64,000 bases of DNA from Sanguinoderma infundibulare (lineage: Eukaryota > Basidiomycota > Agaricomycetes > Polyporales > Polyporaceae), in contig JAVLRN010000002.1 in the NCBI GenBank assembly GCA_032821775.1, forward strand, positions 4,464,001 through 4,528,000. Direction: 5' to 3'. The notes under the pieces are model-generated. The model searched no databases, was not told the origin of the DNA, and saw nothing but the letters and a program-made list of their open reading frames with translations. Position 1 is the stretch's first letter. The number at the start of each line of letters is the position of its first letter. Below, one piece after another: positions 22,531 through 34,054 of this stretch. The translations under genes were made by a program, and so were the position numbers.

Positions 22531-24273
22531 ATGGGCTCGCGTATCAGCCGATTGGCAAGAGCCAAGTCACCAAGGCCGAGGCTCAACGATGACGTCTTGT
22601 TACCCATCTTGTCCTTTTCCCAGCGACCCCAAACCGCTGTCTCGATGATGGAGACCTGCTGCTTTCTTTACTACGAGGGGGCGAAGATTGTTCTTCAGGA
22701 CCTGGTCGTAGTCTCCGGCTCGAGAGGAAGGTGCTCTCGCTCTCGCGTTTCGTTCATGCCGAAAGCCACGCTCGCTGTCCATACGTACGCACCCTCTATG
22801 TCACCATGCCCCGCATGTCGTCTCTCAGCACGCTCGTCCTCGAGGTCGAAGACGCACTCTGTTCCCACCCCCATCTCCTTCCGGCCTTCGCTGCCCTCCG
22901 ATCCGTCAAGACGCTCGTCATGACAAGAACTGGAGAACACTCTTGCGAGCTTGCAAGAAGCCTTCAGTTGGGGCTCACCTCGGCCCGGTTCTGTTTCAAC
23001 TCCAAACGACCTGGACACGACTCGTTTTATATCATTTCCACCCACCCGATCTTCCTTCTCCAGCGGTCTGCCGCTACGCTCGAAGCGTGGGCATGCGGCA
23101 GCTGGTGGCACAGGCCATTCTTACCCCAGCCGTCGTCTATCCGAACGTGCGCCGTCTAACCCTGAGGGACCCGCACGCGCCCACCCCTGTACCCTACATG
23201 AACGTCTTTCCCAACGTCGCCCATCTCGCCATCGAGAACCGTCTTGTTGGCGCCGCAGAAGGGTACTGGCTCTTCGACCGCAGACGAGAGTTAAACCAGT
23301 TGTTGCAGCTCCGTGGCGGAGTCTCTGCCTGGAAGCGCCTCGATACATTCACAGGGCGCGTCATCGAACTCTGGATGCTCGGGATTTCCTGTCCTATATG
23401 CGGCCTGTTTCTCGAGGACGCGCTGGCTCTCTGTCCTGACCTCGCGCTTACCGATTTGCTCAACTCGGCGCGCCCGATAGACCTCACGATCACCTTCCGC
23501 GGGTACCCCTCCACGGACGTCCTCGAAACTGACTTTCTCAGTGCGCTGGGCACGGAGGGTGCATTGGGCCTAAGGAGCCTGGCGTTTGTGATTGAGCTGA
23601 GGGCAGTGGACAGAGACGTGCATCTCCGCCGCGCATTCGTGAGTCCTCTCCTGTCAGCCAGTACGATGCGCGGCGTGACGCTGACCACTCCTTCCTCTCC
23701 CCAGGCTGACATCGAAGCCGCACTCTCGGGCTTGGAGTTGACCAGCCTCGACATCGCCGTGAGCGACATCGGCCTCGACGAGGCGACTCCAGCCGACATG
23801 TTGTTCCCGCCGGCCATTCGGGTGCCGCACCCCCACATCCCTGTGCCATCAGAATATCAGGACGCGAATTGTGCCATGCATGTATTTAGGGCGATGGAGG
23901 GCCGGCCCGCGCGTTTGGAAGCCGGGGCACCGCTGGGCTCGCGGAGCGATCGTTGAACACGTTGGACGTGCGCGCTCTCACCGCGCGCCTGATGCTGTCT
24001 GTTCCTACTCTTCGGGATGCGGTTATCGCGGTGCAGAGGCCGCGCCTGTGTGGCGGCGCATATAGGGTTGTGAATTTGATGGCTAGGGTGATAGGCATGG
24101 ACACGGATGCGCTAGCGTCGGAACGAGGAGAGGTCGTATGCGAGGAGATCTCGGACGGGGAAATGCCCACGGCTATATCTTGGTGCGAGGCGTTGGATCC
24201 GTCCAGGGAGGGACCTTGTCGGGACCTGTCCAGTTCGAACTTTGATCTAAGACCTTGGAGATGGTTCGATTAG
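22531..24273 (+). pseudogene. F-box-like protein, copy C (several frameshifts)
   Basis: ATG 22531 opens MGSRISRLARAKSPRPRL, then NDDVLLPILSFSQRPQTAVS and CCFLYYEGAKIVLQ, an F-box-like N-terminus. The frame changes near 22733 to KVLSLSRFVHAESHARCPYV, with about 20 codons missing after the matching point of copy B. It changes again near 23105 to TPAVVYPNVRRLTL and a long open stretch to 23956, then once more near 23950 to NTLDVRALTARLMLSVPTLR, which ends at 24273. The region 23645-23704 may be an intron (GTGAGT...CCAG). At least three frame changes suggest a pseudogene, though one or two could be unrecognised introns. The middle has leucine-rich features typical of basidiomycete F-box families. 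Confidence 0.6.
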
Positions 24274-24484
24274 TGGTGCGAGTATGTACTGATAAGGCGA
24301 TCTACTGCTGATGGTGTAAAGTTCGAGCTAGCGTGCGCTAACATTCGACCACATCATCAACGTCAATTATAGCATGCTACCCATACGGCTCAAGTCCGCT
24401 CACGCTCCTTGATTATACGACTACGACCGCGTGTGTGGACTTCAACTTGAAGGCGCCGCATCCCCTTCATCGAGACTTGCTGGG

Positions 24485-26517
24485 TCACCAGACGGACCAG
24501 TCGGGCCAGTCCCGATGGACGTCGGCGGGCAGATCGTACTTCTCCGGGTACCACACCGTCCAATCGACTTCCTCCGGGCATTCGTCCGAGGGCACTCTCA
24601 TAAGAATGAACTCGTCCACAAGTGCCTCCAACGCCGTGACTCGGTGCTCCACCTCGTTCCCATGTGGTTCGGGTGACGCGGTGCGACTCCTTGGCTCCGC
24701 AGGGGAGTTGTAGTCAATGATCGCGCGACGGACAGGATGGCCCTGCGCGGCACGGGCGGCAAGAACCGCCTCAAGTTGCGCTGCACCGTCCTCGACGTCG
24801 CCCAGCATGACCCAGAGCGTGTCGAGGAAGGGATAAGGAACGGCGCTGGGCTCTGACGATGGTCGTGGCCCGGATGCCTGCGGCGGCAGTAGGTGTTTGA
24901 GGCCTGCGTTGAGATCCGGTCGATATTCTGCAACGATGGACATCACCTTGACGTTGGGAAAGATCACGGGTAGGACTCCCCAGAGCGCGTCCGCGAAGGG
25001 ATTTCCCTGGTAGTGGATACGAAGCTCCTCCGTCCGGACGAAGAGGCCTGGAAGCGTGCGGAGGAAGAAGCGCAGCTCGGCGACGTCAACTGGTTCGTCG
25101 GCGGCGTCCAGTTCGTCGTTGTCATACTGAAAGATGTCGAACCGGAGCCGGAGGGAGCCGTGCGGAAACACTAATTGCAGAGTGTGGCCGCCGGTTTTAG
25201 TGTTGTAGTCAGGGAGCCACAGAGCGACGTGAGAGACGTCGTCCTTGTGTCGAATATGACGACGAACGGCATGCAGAAGGGCGCGTTGGGTGCTGTCTTT
25301 TGATGGGTTCCTTGCAGCGTCGAACTGCAAGTGGCAGGTCGGGGGGATAACGAGGTGTGAGAGAAGAAAATGGGCAGCGTATGCGGATTCTTCTTCCGGT
25401 GACAGATAGCTGAAGCACAGGTATTGCAAACGGTGCAGCGCCACGGGGGTTTGAACACCCTGAGGGTTATGGAATGGTGTTGCAGCCGCAAACCACACGT
25501 CCGATATGTGGATCTGCTCCAGCCGGGGACTATCGGACACAAACTTGAGCAGGTCCCAGAGGTCCCAGTAGACGGGGGTGTCTTTGCCGTTCAGGGAAAG
25601 TGTGAGATTGGATAGGGCAGGAAACACGTTCGCAGGGAGGGCCGATATGTTCCGAAGAAAGAGGAACCGCAGGTTGGTGCCGCCCGACGAGAAGAGAGGC
25701 AATAAACGGGACCGAAGGGACACAGCGGGACCGTAATCAGGGGGTGAAAGCAGGCACTTCTCAAGTGCGTGGGCGTCGAATGACTTGAGAATTTCGAGGA
25801 TTTCTTGGGTCTGAGTCCAACACGAGAAATGCAGCTCGCGTATCCGCCGAGCGTTCGTCAGGACAACCTGCTCCATCCTGAGCTGCGCCGCCCTTGGAAT
25901 ATAGTCATCGACCCTGAGATGGATGGACAGTTGTAGAGACGAGTCGTCCAATAGGTATATGCTGTGCCGAAAAACCTGCGCATCAGGACCCACGAGGGCA
26001 CTCGAGACGGTTGTCCACAGGGTAGGCGTCGCAAGGGCCAGCTCGCGCCAGTACCTGCACACTTTCGGAAGTGCGTGGAGGTCTTCAACGACGGTCTCAT
26101 AGAACTGCCGGTAGCGGGGTTCACCCAAGTTGTAGGGCGTTTTCATAGGGATAAGAGCGAAGATGTGTGCCAAGATCTCCGGGGGGATTCGATTTATCGG
26201 AGAAGCTGCATTGATGAGCGTGGCAACGACGACAAGACCGTCATGCAACGTTGCTTGGATGGATCGCACCTATGAATCACGTTAACATATGGTTAGCAGC
26301 CTCGCGGGCGGAGAAACAAACATCTCACCAGATCCAGCTGTCTGCTAGAGTATGCTGACGATAAGCACGTCGCGGCGGATGCCAGCTCGGCACTGCATAG
26401 TTTGAGCGTCCCAACGTCTTGGGAGATCTTGCTTGCTTGGGAATCCAGAGGATCGATACGAATCTCCCTGCATGGGGCTGCGGTGAAAGGACGCGGGGAG
26501 TGTTCAGAGAAGAGCAT
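24485..26517 (-). CDS. F-box domain protein, module copy 1 (intact, 657 aa)
   Basis: Two exons: 26329-26517 (63 codons from ATG 26517, MLFSEHSPRP) and 24485-26269, joined across a 59-nt GT-AG intron (26270-26328) in phase 0. The same intron is present in the paralogue at 62395. The F-box is at about residues 80-130: INRIPPEILAHIFALI, then WRELALATPTLWTTV. A long C-terminal half has repeated hydrophobic patterns (LRFLFLRNISALP, FPALSNLTLSL, PRLEQIHISDVWF) like degenerate leucine-rich repeats that would bind substrates. F-box proteins bind Skp1 and bring targets to the SCF ubiquitin ligase; the target is unknown. It follows the GYVIS gene on the same strand and is the founder-like copy for four damaged paralogues in this window. 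Confidence 0.85.
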
Positions 26518-26639
26518 GTTGGGGACAAGCTGCCAGCAAGCATGGCGGCCCTCGCCCGCAAGTCTGGCAAATTCAGCGAGTCAGATCTAGATCTCGATCT
26601 GGATCTGCAACCTGCGCCTCTTGGAGGGGATAGTAGCAT

Positions 26640-26874
26640 TATTGATTATGGTTCTGTATACGAGAGAGAAGGAAAGCGTATGAACGCGCGACTCGAACGG
26701 AAAGGCACGATTTGAACTGGGCGATCATCAGGCCTCCCCGCGCCCCTTGGACGACACAATAGACATCGAACACCACGTTGAGCACTTTGAGCATTGCCGT
26801 GGCGTAATCTATAGAGCAAACTTCGTTGGTCCCACATCCCGGAGAATATGAGCCTAATGATATAACGCACACAA
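26640..26874 (-). pseudogene. Intermodule spacer with permease exon fragment, copy 1
   Basis: Between the GYVIS stop and the F-box start, after a CTATAG acceptor-like sequence, the minus strand reads DYATAMLKVLN (about 26776-26810). This resembles the exon start YATATFKVLNAY of the amino-acid permease at 41648-44347. The spacer also holds a segment shared with copy 4 (DVYCVVQG). Confidence 0.5.
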
Positions 26875-27702
26875 TCAATTCATATACGGCCGCAGGAACT
26901 CTGGAAGGGAGATCCCATACAGCCGCATTGCGTCCGGGCCCGCCTTCACCAGATCCTGCAGAACAGCGAATCAGGTTATTGGACCAATTGGAACCACATG
27001 TCAGGCGCGTGCGTACCTTCAGCTCCTTGTCGGAAAACTGGGGACGAACAATGGCCCACTCGGGCATCACCGCGAACTTGACGTCCGGTTCGCCCAAGTG
27101 TAATCCTCCCCGCTCACGTCTAGCCTCATCTGAGATCAGCCTGTTCGCTATATCGACGAAGCTCTGGATCCGCTGGCGGTCGACTTCGCTCGGCCCCTTG
27201 GTTCGCAAGGAGGGGCCGCCAGAACCGGTCGGAATGAAAACGCCTCGCTTGTGGACCTCGCCATACTTCTTGTGCTTCAGGGCAAGGTCAAACGCTACAT
27301 GTGGAAACATACATCAGCGCTGTCTCTCCGCATCGCATTGAAATAGCTCAACCAACTCATCAAGCACTCACCATGTGGAAGTACAAGCTGCACTCTCAGC
27401 TCCACAGCCTGCCTGCGATAGAGTCCTCTGAATGCCCCTGTATAACGGAAACCTCGGTCCCAGTCCGACATCTCTTTCTCTAGCATCTCTCTTTCCTCAT
27501 CAGACATCCCGTTGTCCTTCTTTTCCTCTTCCTCTTCCTCCTCCTCCTCCTCCTCCTCCTCTCCGCTGTCGTCACCCGCCCCCGTGGTGTGAGGGTAGTC
27601 ACAACTGAGACGTGCGCCGAGGCCTTCGGCGAAATACCGTTTCCAAGCGTCCAAGCTGATGACGTATCCGCTTCGAAACTTCACTGTGCCCTGAATGCTC
27701 AT
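26875..27702 (-). CDS. GYVIS-family small protein, module copy 1 (229 aa, unknown function)
   Basis: Three exons: 27372-27702, 27017-27294 and 26875-26955, with introns 27295-27371 and 26956-27016, give 230 codons including the stop. The N-terminus has the shared GYVISLDAWKRYFAEG. A glutamate run (about residues 45-60) is followed by the charged DEEREML segment and WDRGF. The second exon carries FDLALKHKKYGEVHKRGVFI, a GSGGPSLRTKGPSEVDR loop and GLHLGEPDVKF; the third ends LYGISLPEFLRPYMN. No signal peptide or transmembrane segment is seen, and I recognise no family. Middle-exon length is identical (278 nt) in all four copies, which supports real coding. It sits directly upstream of an F-box gene in all four copies. 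Confidence 0.75.
27515..27565. repeat. CTC/CTT trinucleotide tract inside exon 1 of GYVIS copy 1
   Basis: A TCC/TTC run encodes about 15 consecutive Glu residues on the minus strand. The other GYVIS copies have a shorter, mixed acidic/lysine stretch here (Asp4 and KEKEKE), so tract length varies among paralogues. Confidence 0.8.
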
Positions 27703-28179
27703 GTCGAAGAGTATCGCGTGCGACGGAGGTGAAACGACGGGAACGAGCGAGAGGACTGGAGATCGTGGCGCTCAAGAGAGTTGAACTTGAGTGGCGCGGC
27801 GTGTGGTATGGAGGCGTTGCTGACTAGTCTGAAATGGACGTGCCCTTGACGGTGGAGACGCGGTGGATCCTGATATAAATATTGAGAGATGCGCGAAAAA
27901 GCAAGTGACGGGGATCGTGCTCGAAACACGGAGATCAGCAGGGGCGAGTATGATCCGTATGATGCGGACGACAAGAGCCCACACCGATCGATCATCGTTG
28001 TTGGTCCCGGGTCGTGCTTATGTCGAGTGCGAGGATCAGAGGGAGGAATGGAGGATCGTCGTGGTGGCGACGCTGCTGATGTACGTTTGTATGCGCTTCT
28101 CTGTACGTCAAGAGCCGGTCCGTCTCTTACTTCGAGCGCGTGTTGGGCGCGGTGGCGCGCCTCGCGTACTTACGCGTTA

Positions 28180-29106
28180 CAGCTCTTTGCGTAATTTATG
28201 CCCGATTGACGCTTGCGCACTTCGACTCGAAAAAGTCCAGAAATTCAGAAAATTCGCTCCCACATGTTCTGGTTGTCCCTCCACTGCCATACTTTGAATA
28301 CAACATCTATGCATCTGTAAGAAACCCTCCCAAGTTGAACGGAAGACGTAGAGTCAACCGTTTCCGAGCTACGCGACATTACCCGATGGACGTAATATCC
28401 CTACGTACCATCTGTTCTGTTGCTCGCCCACCCACCGGTTGGTGGATCGCTTATTCATTGAGCATATTTCAGCTTTCCTGAACACGATTCTTTCAATAAG
28501 AGCGGCCCAAACACCCTCATGATCGTTCACCTCGTCCCCAATGCATCAAGCGCCCATGACACGGAGACTGTGCTAGACTGTGCCGACCTCTTGCTCATAG
28601 CGTACGTAGCCTTCCACTGTTTCACAACATAACAACATGTTTTAGATACCACATACCACTCTGAGATACTCACATTTTCAGAATTATTCCTTCCACGCCG
28701 AGCACGAATCCAAAGATCTCGCTCAAAAACGGCATAAAGATATCGACAGGTAAGGGTTCGATTCTTGATCGCAGGGCATAATGCAGCTGTGTGGCAATCA
28801 TCACAACCTATGCGACTGTCCGATAGGCCTCACCTGAGCTTGAACGTCTTCGATGGTCGCCGCTCTCTCCTCGGCCTCAAAGTGTCCTGAAGCGCCCATG
28901 AGCTCTGTCAAATTGCGACCCACGGCCTTCGCGTTCCCAGCGTGGTACAACATAGAATAAAGTCGCCTTGAGCTTCTGCACATAGGACATGCTATGATAT
29001 ATGTTTTTGAGAAGACGAAGAGACTTTTACGAATTTTCTGAATTTCTGGACTTTTTCGAGTCAAAGTGCGCAAGCGTCAATCGGGCATAAATTACGCAAA
29101 GAGCTG
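28180..29106. mobile_element. TIR element with TA target site (mariner-like, non-autonomous)
   Basis: About 77 bp at 28180 (beginning CAGCTCTTTGCGTAATTT) is repeated in reverse complement ending at 29106, with very few differences. TA lies immediately outside both ends (28178-28179 and 29107-29108), the duplication made by Tc1/mariner-type transposases. At 927 bp with no transposase it is non-autonomous. The inside is not empty: see the coding-like segments at 28500-28990. Confidence 0.8.
28500..28990 (-). pseudogene. Coding-like segments inside the TIR element
   Basis: On the minus strand a segment reads CRSSRRLYSMLYHAGNAKAV and LTELMGASGHFEAEE up to a GTGAGG donor near 28840. A later segment near 28675-28750 reads VDIFMPFLSEIFGFVLGVEG before a GTGAGT donor, and a third (about 28530-28610) reads SVSWALDALGTR then stop. 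This looks like exons with intact splice signals from an unidentified small gene captured by the element. Alternatively it is chance open sequence. Confidence 0.35.
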
Positions 29107-29376
29107 TATCTTGCCAACATCAAAATGCGGTTCACTGTTCACACTTCGGCCAGACACGATCTTGTGATTCTCCAGCTGATTGTTTCGGATGTACGGCGAT
29201 CTTCACGAACGTCGACGTCGGGCTCCCGCAGACGCGGCGCGTGCATGTATGGAATGCCTGGTATATCTCGGTCATCTACTCGCTACATGTATCTAGGCTC
29301 TGTGGCTCTGTTGTTCCGTGTCGTATAATACAAGTACATTGCGTACTGACAGCCCAATAATGCCAGCGAACATACC

Positions 29377-30153
29377 TCAAAGCACCTTAGGTTGGTCCCC
29401 TAGTAGCACCCACACCTCTCCGCATACCAACCTGAGCCCGAGGAAGAAGAGCTTCGCCCCGTCGGCACAGTTCGCTGCGATGGGATACAGGTCCACCCGG
29501 CACAGCGGCGGCTCGTCTGGCTCCCGTCGGAGGGTGCGGTATCCCGCCGCCACTTCCGCGACGCGGCGCACGGCGGGGTTCCGAGGGTCGATCGCGGTGT
29601 AGAGGGCGTTGTGTATAGCCCAGAGGATGTCCGCGATGGTGAGCGGGAGGCCTTCGTCCGAGCCGACGACGTGCGTGAAGCTGACTGGGATCCCTTGCCA
29701 CGTCCAGGGGTAGATGAACCGGAGCGTGACGGTAGTGGTCGCGTCCGAGAACGCGATGGCGTGGGCATAATGGTAGGGAAGGCCGGGCGGGGCCATCGTT
29801 TGGCGAACGTCCCACTGGACAGGAAACCACACAAGACGACGGCGGACCCTGGGTGCGAGAATGTGTGTCGGAGGCGGCAGGACCCCGACGCCCGGGGGAA
29901 CGAAGATGGGGGACGGAGTGTACGCAGGCACAGAGGCCATGTACGGGTGTCCGGGTTGGACAACGTGGTTAGGCGCGGGAGGGAGAGGAGCCATCCTGTG
30001 AGGGCATCCCGACGCGGTCAGTTTGTGGTTAATGTTGAATACAGCAAAACATGCATACCCGTTGTCGGAAGGCACCTGAATGCCAGTAGGCATCGAGATG
30101 GAAGGCACCTCTGGGGTGTATGGAACCGCCCTGGACGATTGCCTCTGGTTCAT
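29377..30153 (-). CDS. DUF6699-like protein (237 aa after splicing)
   Basis: The frame is open from 30153 to 29377, but a GTATGC...CTCACAG intron (29996-30058, 63 nt, in frame) fits better than translation of that segment, giving 237 aa. The N-terminus is Pro-rich (YTPEVPSISMPTG, PPPTHILAP). The C-terminal half has QWDVRQTM, a TWQGIPVSF strand, LTIADILWAIHNALYTAI and a tail CRVDLYPI...FFLGL. This order (WDV near the start, then a VxDVLxAIHxAL helix) fits DUF6699, a fungal domain of unknown function. No signal peptide is seen. Retention of the 3n intron would add 21 residues without a stop. Confidence 0.65.
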   Translation of the reverse strand: MNQRQSSRAVPYTPEVPSISMPTGIQVPSDNGYACFAVFNINHKLTASGCPHRMAPLPPAPNHVVQPGHPYMASVPAYTPSPIFVPPGVGVLPPPTHILAPRVRRRLVWFPVQWDVRQTMAPPGLPYHYAHAIAFSDATTTVTLRFIYPWTWQGIPVSFTHVVGSDEGLPLTIADILWAIHNALYTAIDPRNPAVRRVAEVAAGYRTLRREPDEPPLCRVDLYPIAANCADGAKLFFLGLRLVCGEVWVLLGDQPKVL

Positions 30154-31320
30154 GGTGGGGCGGAGGCAGATGATGGTTGTTGGTGAAGAGCAAGCAGCGC
30201 TGCGCGCAGCCTTTTATGCCCCAAGGTCCATGGGCACTTGCGGCACTTGCTTCAAAGAAAAGCAGCGCAACGCTGGCCACAACCTGTCGTGCCCCACGCC
30301 GGTATAGCCAGCGCGGGGCACTCGAAGAAGCATGAATACAAAGAAGCACGTACCCTGTCAAAGCGGATCGAGATCCCAGATCTGCAACCCTGCATACTCC
30401 CGGCGGCATTCATGCTGTATCTGTGATGGACGGTCGTACGTAGGCGTCGAGAGTGAGGCTTGCGATGCGCTGGACAAGAAGGCAGGCCGTCGACGGGGCG
30501 TCTGCGCGCCACTCGGAAAGGGAACCCAGTCGGGTAGTCAGACCAGGATTTCACGAGCAATTCCGTCGAAGCAGGATAGAAGATTCGAGGACCAAGCGTC
30601 GAGCCAGCGCTAAACCAAGGAACCGGTAAGCCATCCTCGGGCTTGCACGACGAGCTGCCCCGTCGGCGGAAGGAATCTGCGTGAGACCAAAGTCCGGATA
30701 TGGCTCGGAGACGTCCGAGCCTGGGCATGGGGTGTTGCGAATCGCGATAGAGGCGTCCTCCGGAAGTGCTAGCAGAAAACAAGAGGGGGCGCAAGTGGGG
30801 GGAGGGGATCACCCACAGAGCGATATGCGCGACAACGCCTTGTCGTGCCACGTACAGAGCAGCGAATCTGAGTAATTGAAATTAATCAAGCCCTGCTTGC
30901 GAAGATGGGACCGGATGAGCGGGGTTAGAAAACACATCACGAGCCAGCTTACGCACCGAATGACCGGATTGTACGTGCCGAATACTTGCATGCGGCGACT
31001 CAATTCACCATCCCCTCAGCCGGAGCGTCAAAAGTCCGATGTTAAGCAGTAAAAATCACCTTGAATTACCTCGGGACGCGCGTTCAGGCACCGGCCGTCC
31101 TTCCAGGAGGCTGGAAAGCGCCTCACTTGATGCAGACATGTAGAGTAAACGCACCAGAGGTTATCGAGATATTGTCGCAGTAGTGGGATGGCGGCACCGA
31201 CAGCCCTAGACCACAGCACTGGATGTCGATGAGCCCGCGTCCTCAGAGAAACCAGAAAGAAATCGAGAACTCACTAAAATTCACCCTGATCTTTTTATAA
31301 CGTGTCCCTCTGATCCACGA
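30154..31320. other. Intergenic stretch without credible gene
   Basis: Only overlapping short frames on both strands with no recognisable domain or splice pattern. Nothing further is seen. Confidence 0.5.
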
Positions 31321-31324
31321 AGTG

Positions 31325-31530
31325 TGTTGTATGATTAGGCTCGGATTCTCATATATCCATGCTCTGACAGTGTGGCTACCGAATTGGCACCGCTGTAGGG
31401 CAACTTTCCGCGTGGAGTGCTGCATTCGAATATGCGTCCGTCTTTGTCGCTGCTTTGTTTCCCAAAGCACATTGGCCGGTAGTGGTCACGATCTGCATTT
31501 CATCCGGCATGCGGGACCAACAAAGTGTGC
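31325..31530 (+). repeat. About 210-bp repeat, copy 1
   Basis: Begins GTGTGTTGTATGATTAGGC and ends ACAAAGTGTGCTG. It matches 34055-34270 (same strand) and 38581-38790 (opposite strand). In module copies 1 and 4 the equivalent spot has only the outer ends, lacking about 165 internal bases. Confidence 0.7.
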
Positions 31531-31539
31531 TGTGCATAT

Positions 31540-31745
31540 GGCGACTCCGAGTCGGACGAGTGCGCGCCCGGAAGGCGTGAGCAGCGCCGTCATCCTGTCG
31601 CTGGACGGGAACAAGAACAGCGCGGTGCGGGCTGCGGACGCGAACGTCGCGGCTGTTCCGCTTCCTCCCAACGTCGACATGCTGCTGCTTAGCTGCTTGA
31701 ACTCGAGGATTGGAGGAACGCAGTGTGCGCGTACGTGTACGGGGC
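31540..31745 (+). pseudogene. Fragment of the last exon of the glycine-rich gene (left arm)
   Basis: Reads SSAVILSLDGNKNSAVRAAD, then ANVAAVPLPPNVDMLLLSC and LNSRIGG, matching the third exon of the gene at 59764-60890 (VLALDGYNDSAVLSTDANAA, VDVLLLSCLNSTIG). About 19 bases upstream are missing compared with the intact gene, and the rest of the gene is absent. Confidence 0.75.
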
Positions 31746-31886
31746 GCGCACCCGTAGCTGCAAAACTCCATGTCTGACACAACTTCCCACTGCTGTGGTA
31801 TAGACACATTGGATAGTTCATGCAACGGGGGAGCAGCCTCAACTTGATGCAATAAAGATGCCAAACAGAAAGACGTAATACTACAA

Positions 31887-32752
31887 CTACATCTCCTTCG
31901 CATGATGTAAAAATCTTAAGAAGTCATCGCCATAAAGGGAAAACCATCGCTTTTTCGTGGATTTCTTAGTGTAGACCTTCCACTGTTGACCCGGGTCCTC
32001 GGGGTCGTCATCGTCGTCGTCGTTCTTGTGCGTTATGAACGCTACCTCGATGCCGACTACGGCAATTCCGACCACCCAATCCTCCCAACGATCGCGGTGA
32101 TCCCCAAGATCATCCATGTAGCCTAGCAGCTGGTCCAAAACCTCCGACTTCGTTCTGTCCAGAGCAGCCTCGTTCGCGATCTCGCGAGGGGGAGAGGCTA
32201 TCTCCATGATGAGCCGGACCGTGTCCTTGTCCTCATGACGAGGGTCCGCCACGTAAGTACAGACGGCGAAATCGGGGTAGGTCTTATGTTCCGGTTGCCT
32301 CTTGTCGACGTAACCTATAAAATGACGCCAATCACATCAACGTGGTGAGGACACGATCCAACTGGCATCTCACCTTCGTGAGTTGAGTCAATGCTTATGT
32401 CGCCGCGATCGATCGCGTCACGCAGAATTTCCACGTCCAGACGGGTTTCGAAGTCCTCAGGAAGAGGATCGTCCAGATCAGTACCATGCTCGGCGAGGAG
32501 CTCTTCATCTGCTTCATCGAGGCGTTTCCGGAAGAGCGCCTGCGGTTTGACGATCTGATCCTCGCCATTGAACTTCAGGTTGAGGTACCTGTCAAATGGC
32601 CCATACTGTTGGAACTGCGATGACGGAAGGTGGTCCTGCCAGTTCTCAATGCGCTCCTTGAGACGACGATGGATGTTGGGATCGTTCGGATCAAAGGCCA
32701 AACGAACCATTGCTAGAGATCCCAAGTTCGTCAGTTCAAGGAAAACAAGCAT
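31887..32752 (-). CDS. Unknown protein in left inverted arm (268 aa)
   Basis: Two exons, 32374-32752 (ATG 32752, MLVFLELTNLGS) and 31887-32314, across a 59-nt intron (32315-32373). The N-terminal part has FDPNDPNIHRRLKERIENW and QYGPFDRYLNLKF. The second exon starts GYVDKRQPEHKTYPDFAV, then LIMEIASPP, a TKSEVLDQLLGYMDDLGDH helix, WVVGIAVVGIEVAFI, a short Asp run, and KRWFSLYGDDFLRFLHHAKE. The PDF...LIMEIA spacing resembles the PD-(D/E)xK nuclease fold, but the expected lysine is alanine, so this is only a hypothesis. It is transcribed divergently from GYVIS copy 2. An upstream coding exon is possible because the frame stays open to 32842. Confidence 0.6.
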
Positions 32753-33232
32753 GTGGTCCACGTAGGGAATCACAGACCTACGGCAGCAACGGGTTGGGGA
32801 GAGAAACGATGAGAGGGGATGCGTCAGGAAAGGGCCACCCAACGAACTGCTAGGACATTGGGACTCTTAGCTAGCCTCTTTACGTCCCCCGACTCGGCAT
32901 CCGAGATCGATAACGAGTGGTCCTTCGCTTCCCACGGAACAAGGGGCCTTTTGTTGACATTGTCAGCTGTTTGCATACAAGATGGTACCCGTGGAATCTG
33001 TTCTCAGGGAAGACCGCTCGTCGATTGTTTTACGAAGATGGGAGGACCCAACAAGGCACAGGGAAGTCGGCACGGGGAAGTCGGCACGTGATCAAATATA
33101 CACCAGTAAATACGACGCGCCGCGGCCCCCAAGTTCAACTCTCTTGAGCGCCACAGTCTCCAGTCCTCTCGCTCGTTCCCATCGTTTCACCTCCGTCGCA
33201 CGCGATACTCTTCGACACCGATACTCTTCGAC
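32753..33232. promoter_or_regulatory. Likely bidirectional promoter (left arm)
   Basis: The 480 bp between two divergently oriented genes is almost identical to the matching 480 bp of the right arm (39623-40102). Its GYVIS-proximal end (CTCTTGAGCGCCAC, GTTTCACCTCCGTCGCACGC) is also conserved upstream of copies 1 and 4, which marks it as the GYVIS promoter/5' UTR. No specific factor site is assigned. Confidence 0.45.
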
Positions 33233-34047
33233 ATGAGCGTCCAGGGCAGAGTCAGCTTTCGGTGCGGATACGTCATCAGCTTGGACGCTTGGAAACAGTA
33301 TTTCGCCGAAGGCCACGGCAAACGTCTCAGCTGTGACTGCCATGACACCACGTCGGCGGATGACGACGATGGGGGGAAGGAGAAGGAAAAGGAGGACGGC
33401 GGAATGTCTGAAGAGGAAAGAGAGATGCTACAGAAAGAGATGTCGGACTGGGACCGAGGTTTCGAGTATCGACAGGTATTCAGAGCACTCCGTCGCAAGC
33501 AGCCTCTGGAGGTGAGAGCGCGGCTTGTGCTTCCACATAGTGAGTGTTTGACGAGTTGATTGAGCTATTTCAATGCGATGCAGAGAGACAGAGCTGATGG
33601 ATGTTTCCACATGCAGCCTTCGACCTTGCCCTGAAGCACGCCAAGTATGGCGAGGTCCACAAGCGGGGCATGTTCATTCCGACCGGTTCTGGCGGCCCCT
33701 CGTTGCGAACGAAGGGGCCGAGCGAAGTCGACCGCGAGCGGATCCAGAGCTTCATCGAGATAGCAAACACGCTGATCTCCGATGAGGCTAGACGTGAGCG
33801 GGGCGGATTCCACTTGGGTGAACCGGACGTCAAGTTCGAGGTGATGCCCGAGTGGGCCCTTATTCGTCCCCGGATTTCCGAGAAGGAGCTGAAGGTACGC
33901 ACGCCCATGGCTGTGGTTCCAAGTCCAACAACCTGATTCGCTCTTGTGCAGGATTTGTTGAAGGCGGGCGGACCGGATGCACTGCTGCTGTATGGGATCT
34001 CCCTTCGAGAGTTCCTTCGGCTGTATCACAACTCGTGGTTGGAATGA
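33233..34047 (+). CDS. GYVIS-family small protein, module copy 2 (226 aa)
   Basis: Exons 33233-33539, 33617-33894 and 33952-34047 give 227 codons with the stop; introns sit in exactly the positions of copy 1. It begins MSVQGRVSFRCGYVISLDAW, has Asp4 and a short Lys/Glu run instead of the long Glu run of copy 1, and ends LYGISLREFLRLYHNSWLE. It is nearly identical to copy 3 on the other arm. The reading frame is intact although the F-box gene that follows is destroyed, so selection on the two partners may be uncoupled here, or the duplication may be very recent. Function unknown. Confidence 0.7.
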
Positions 34048-34054
34048 TTCTGGA

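Noticed and set aside
30252..30851. A 199-codon minus-strand frame
   Set aside because: Composition is unbiased, no domain, no paralogue in the window, overlapping open frames on the other strand.
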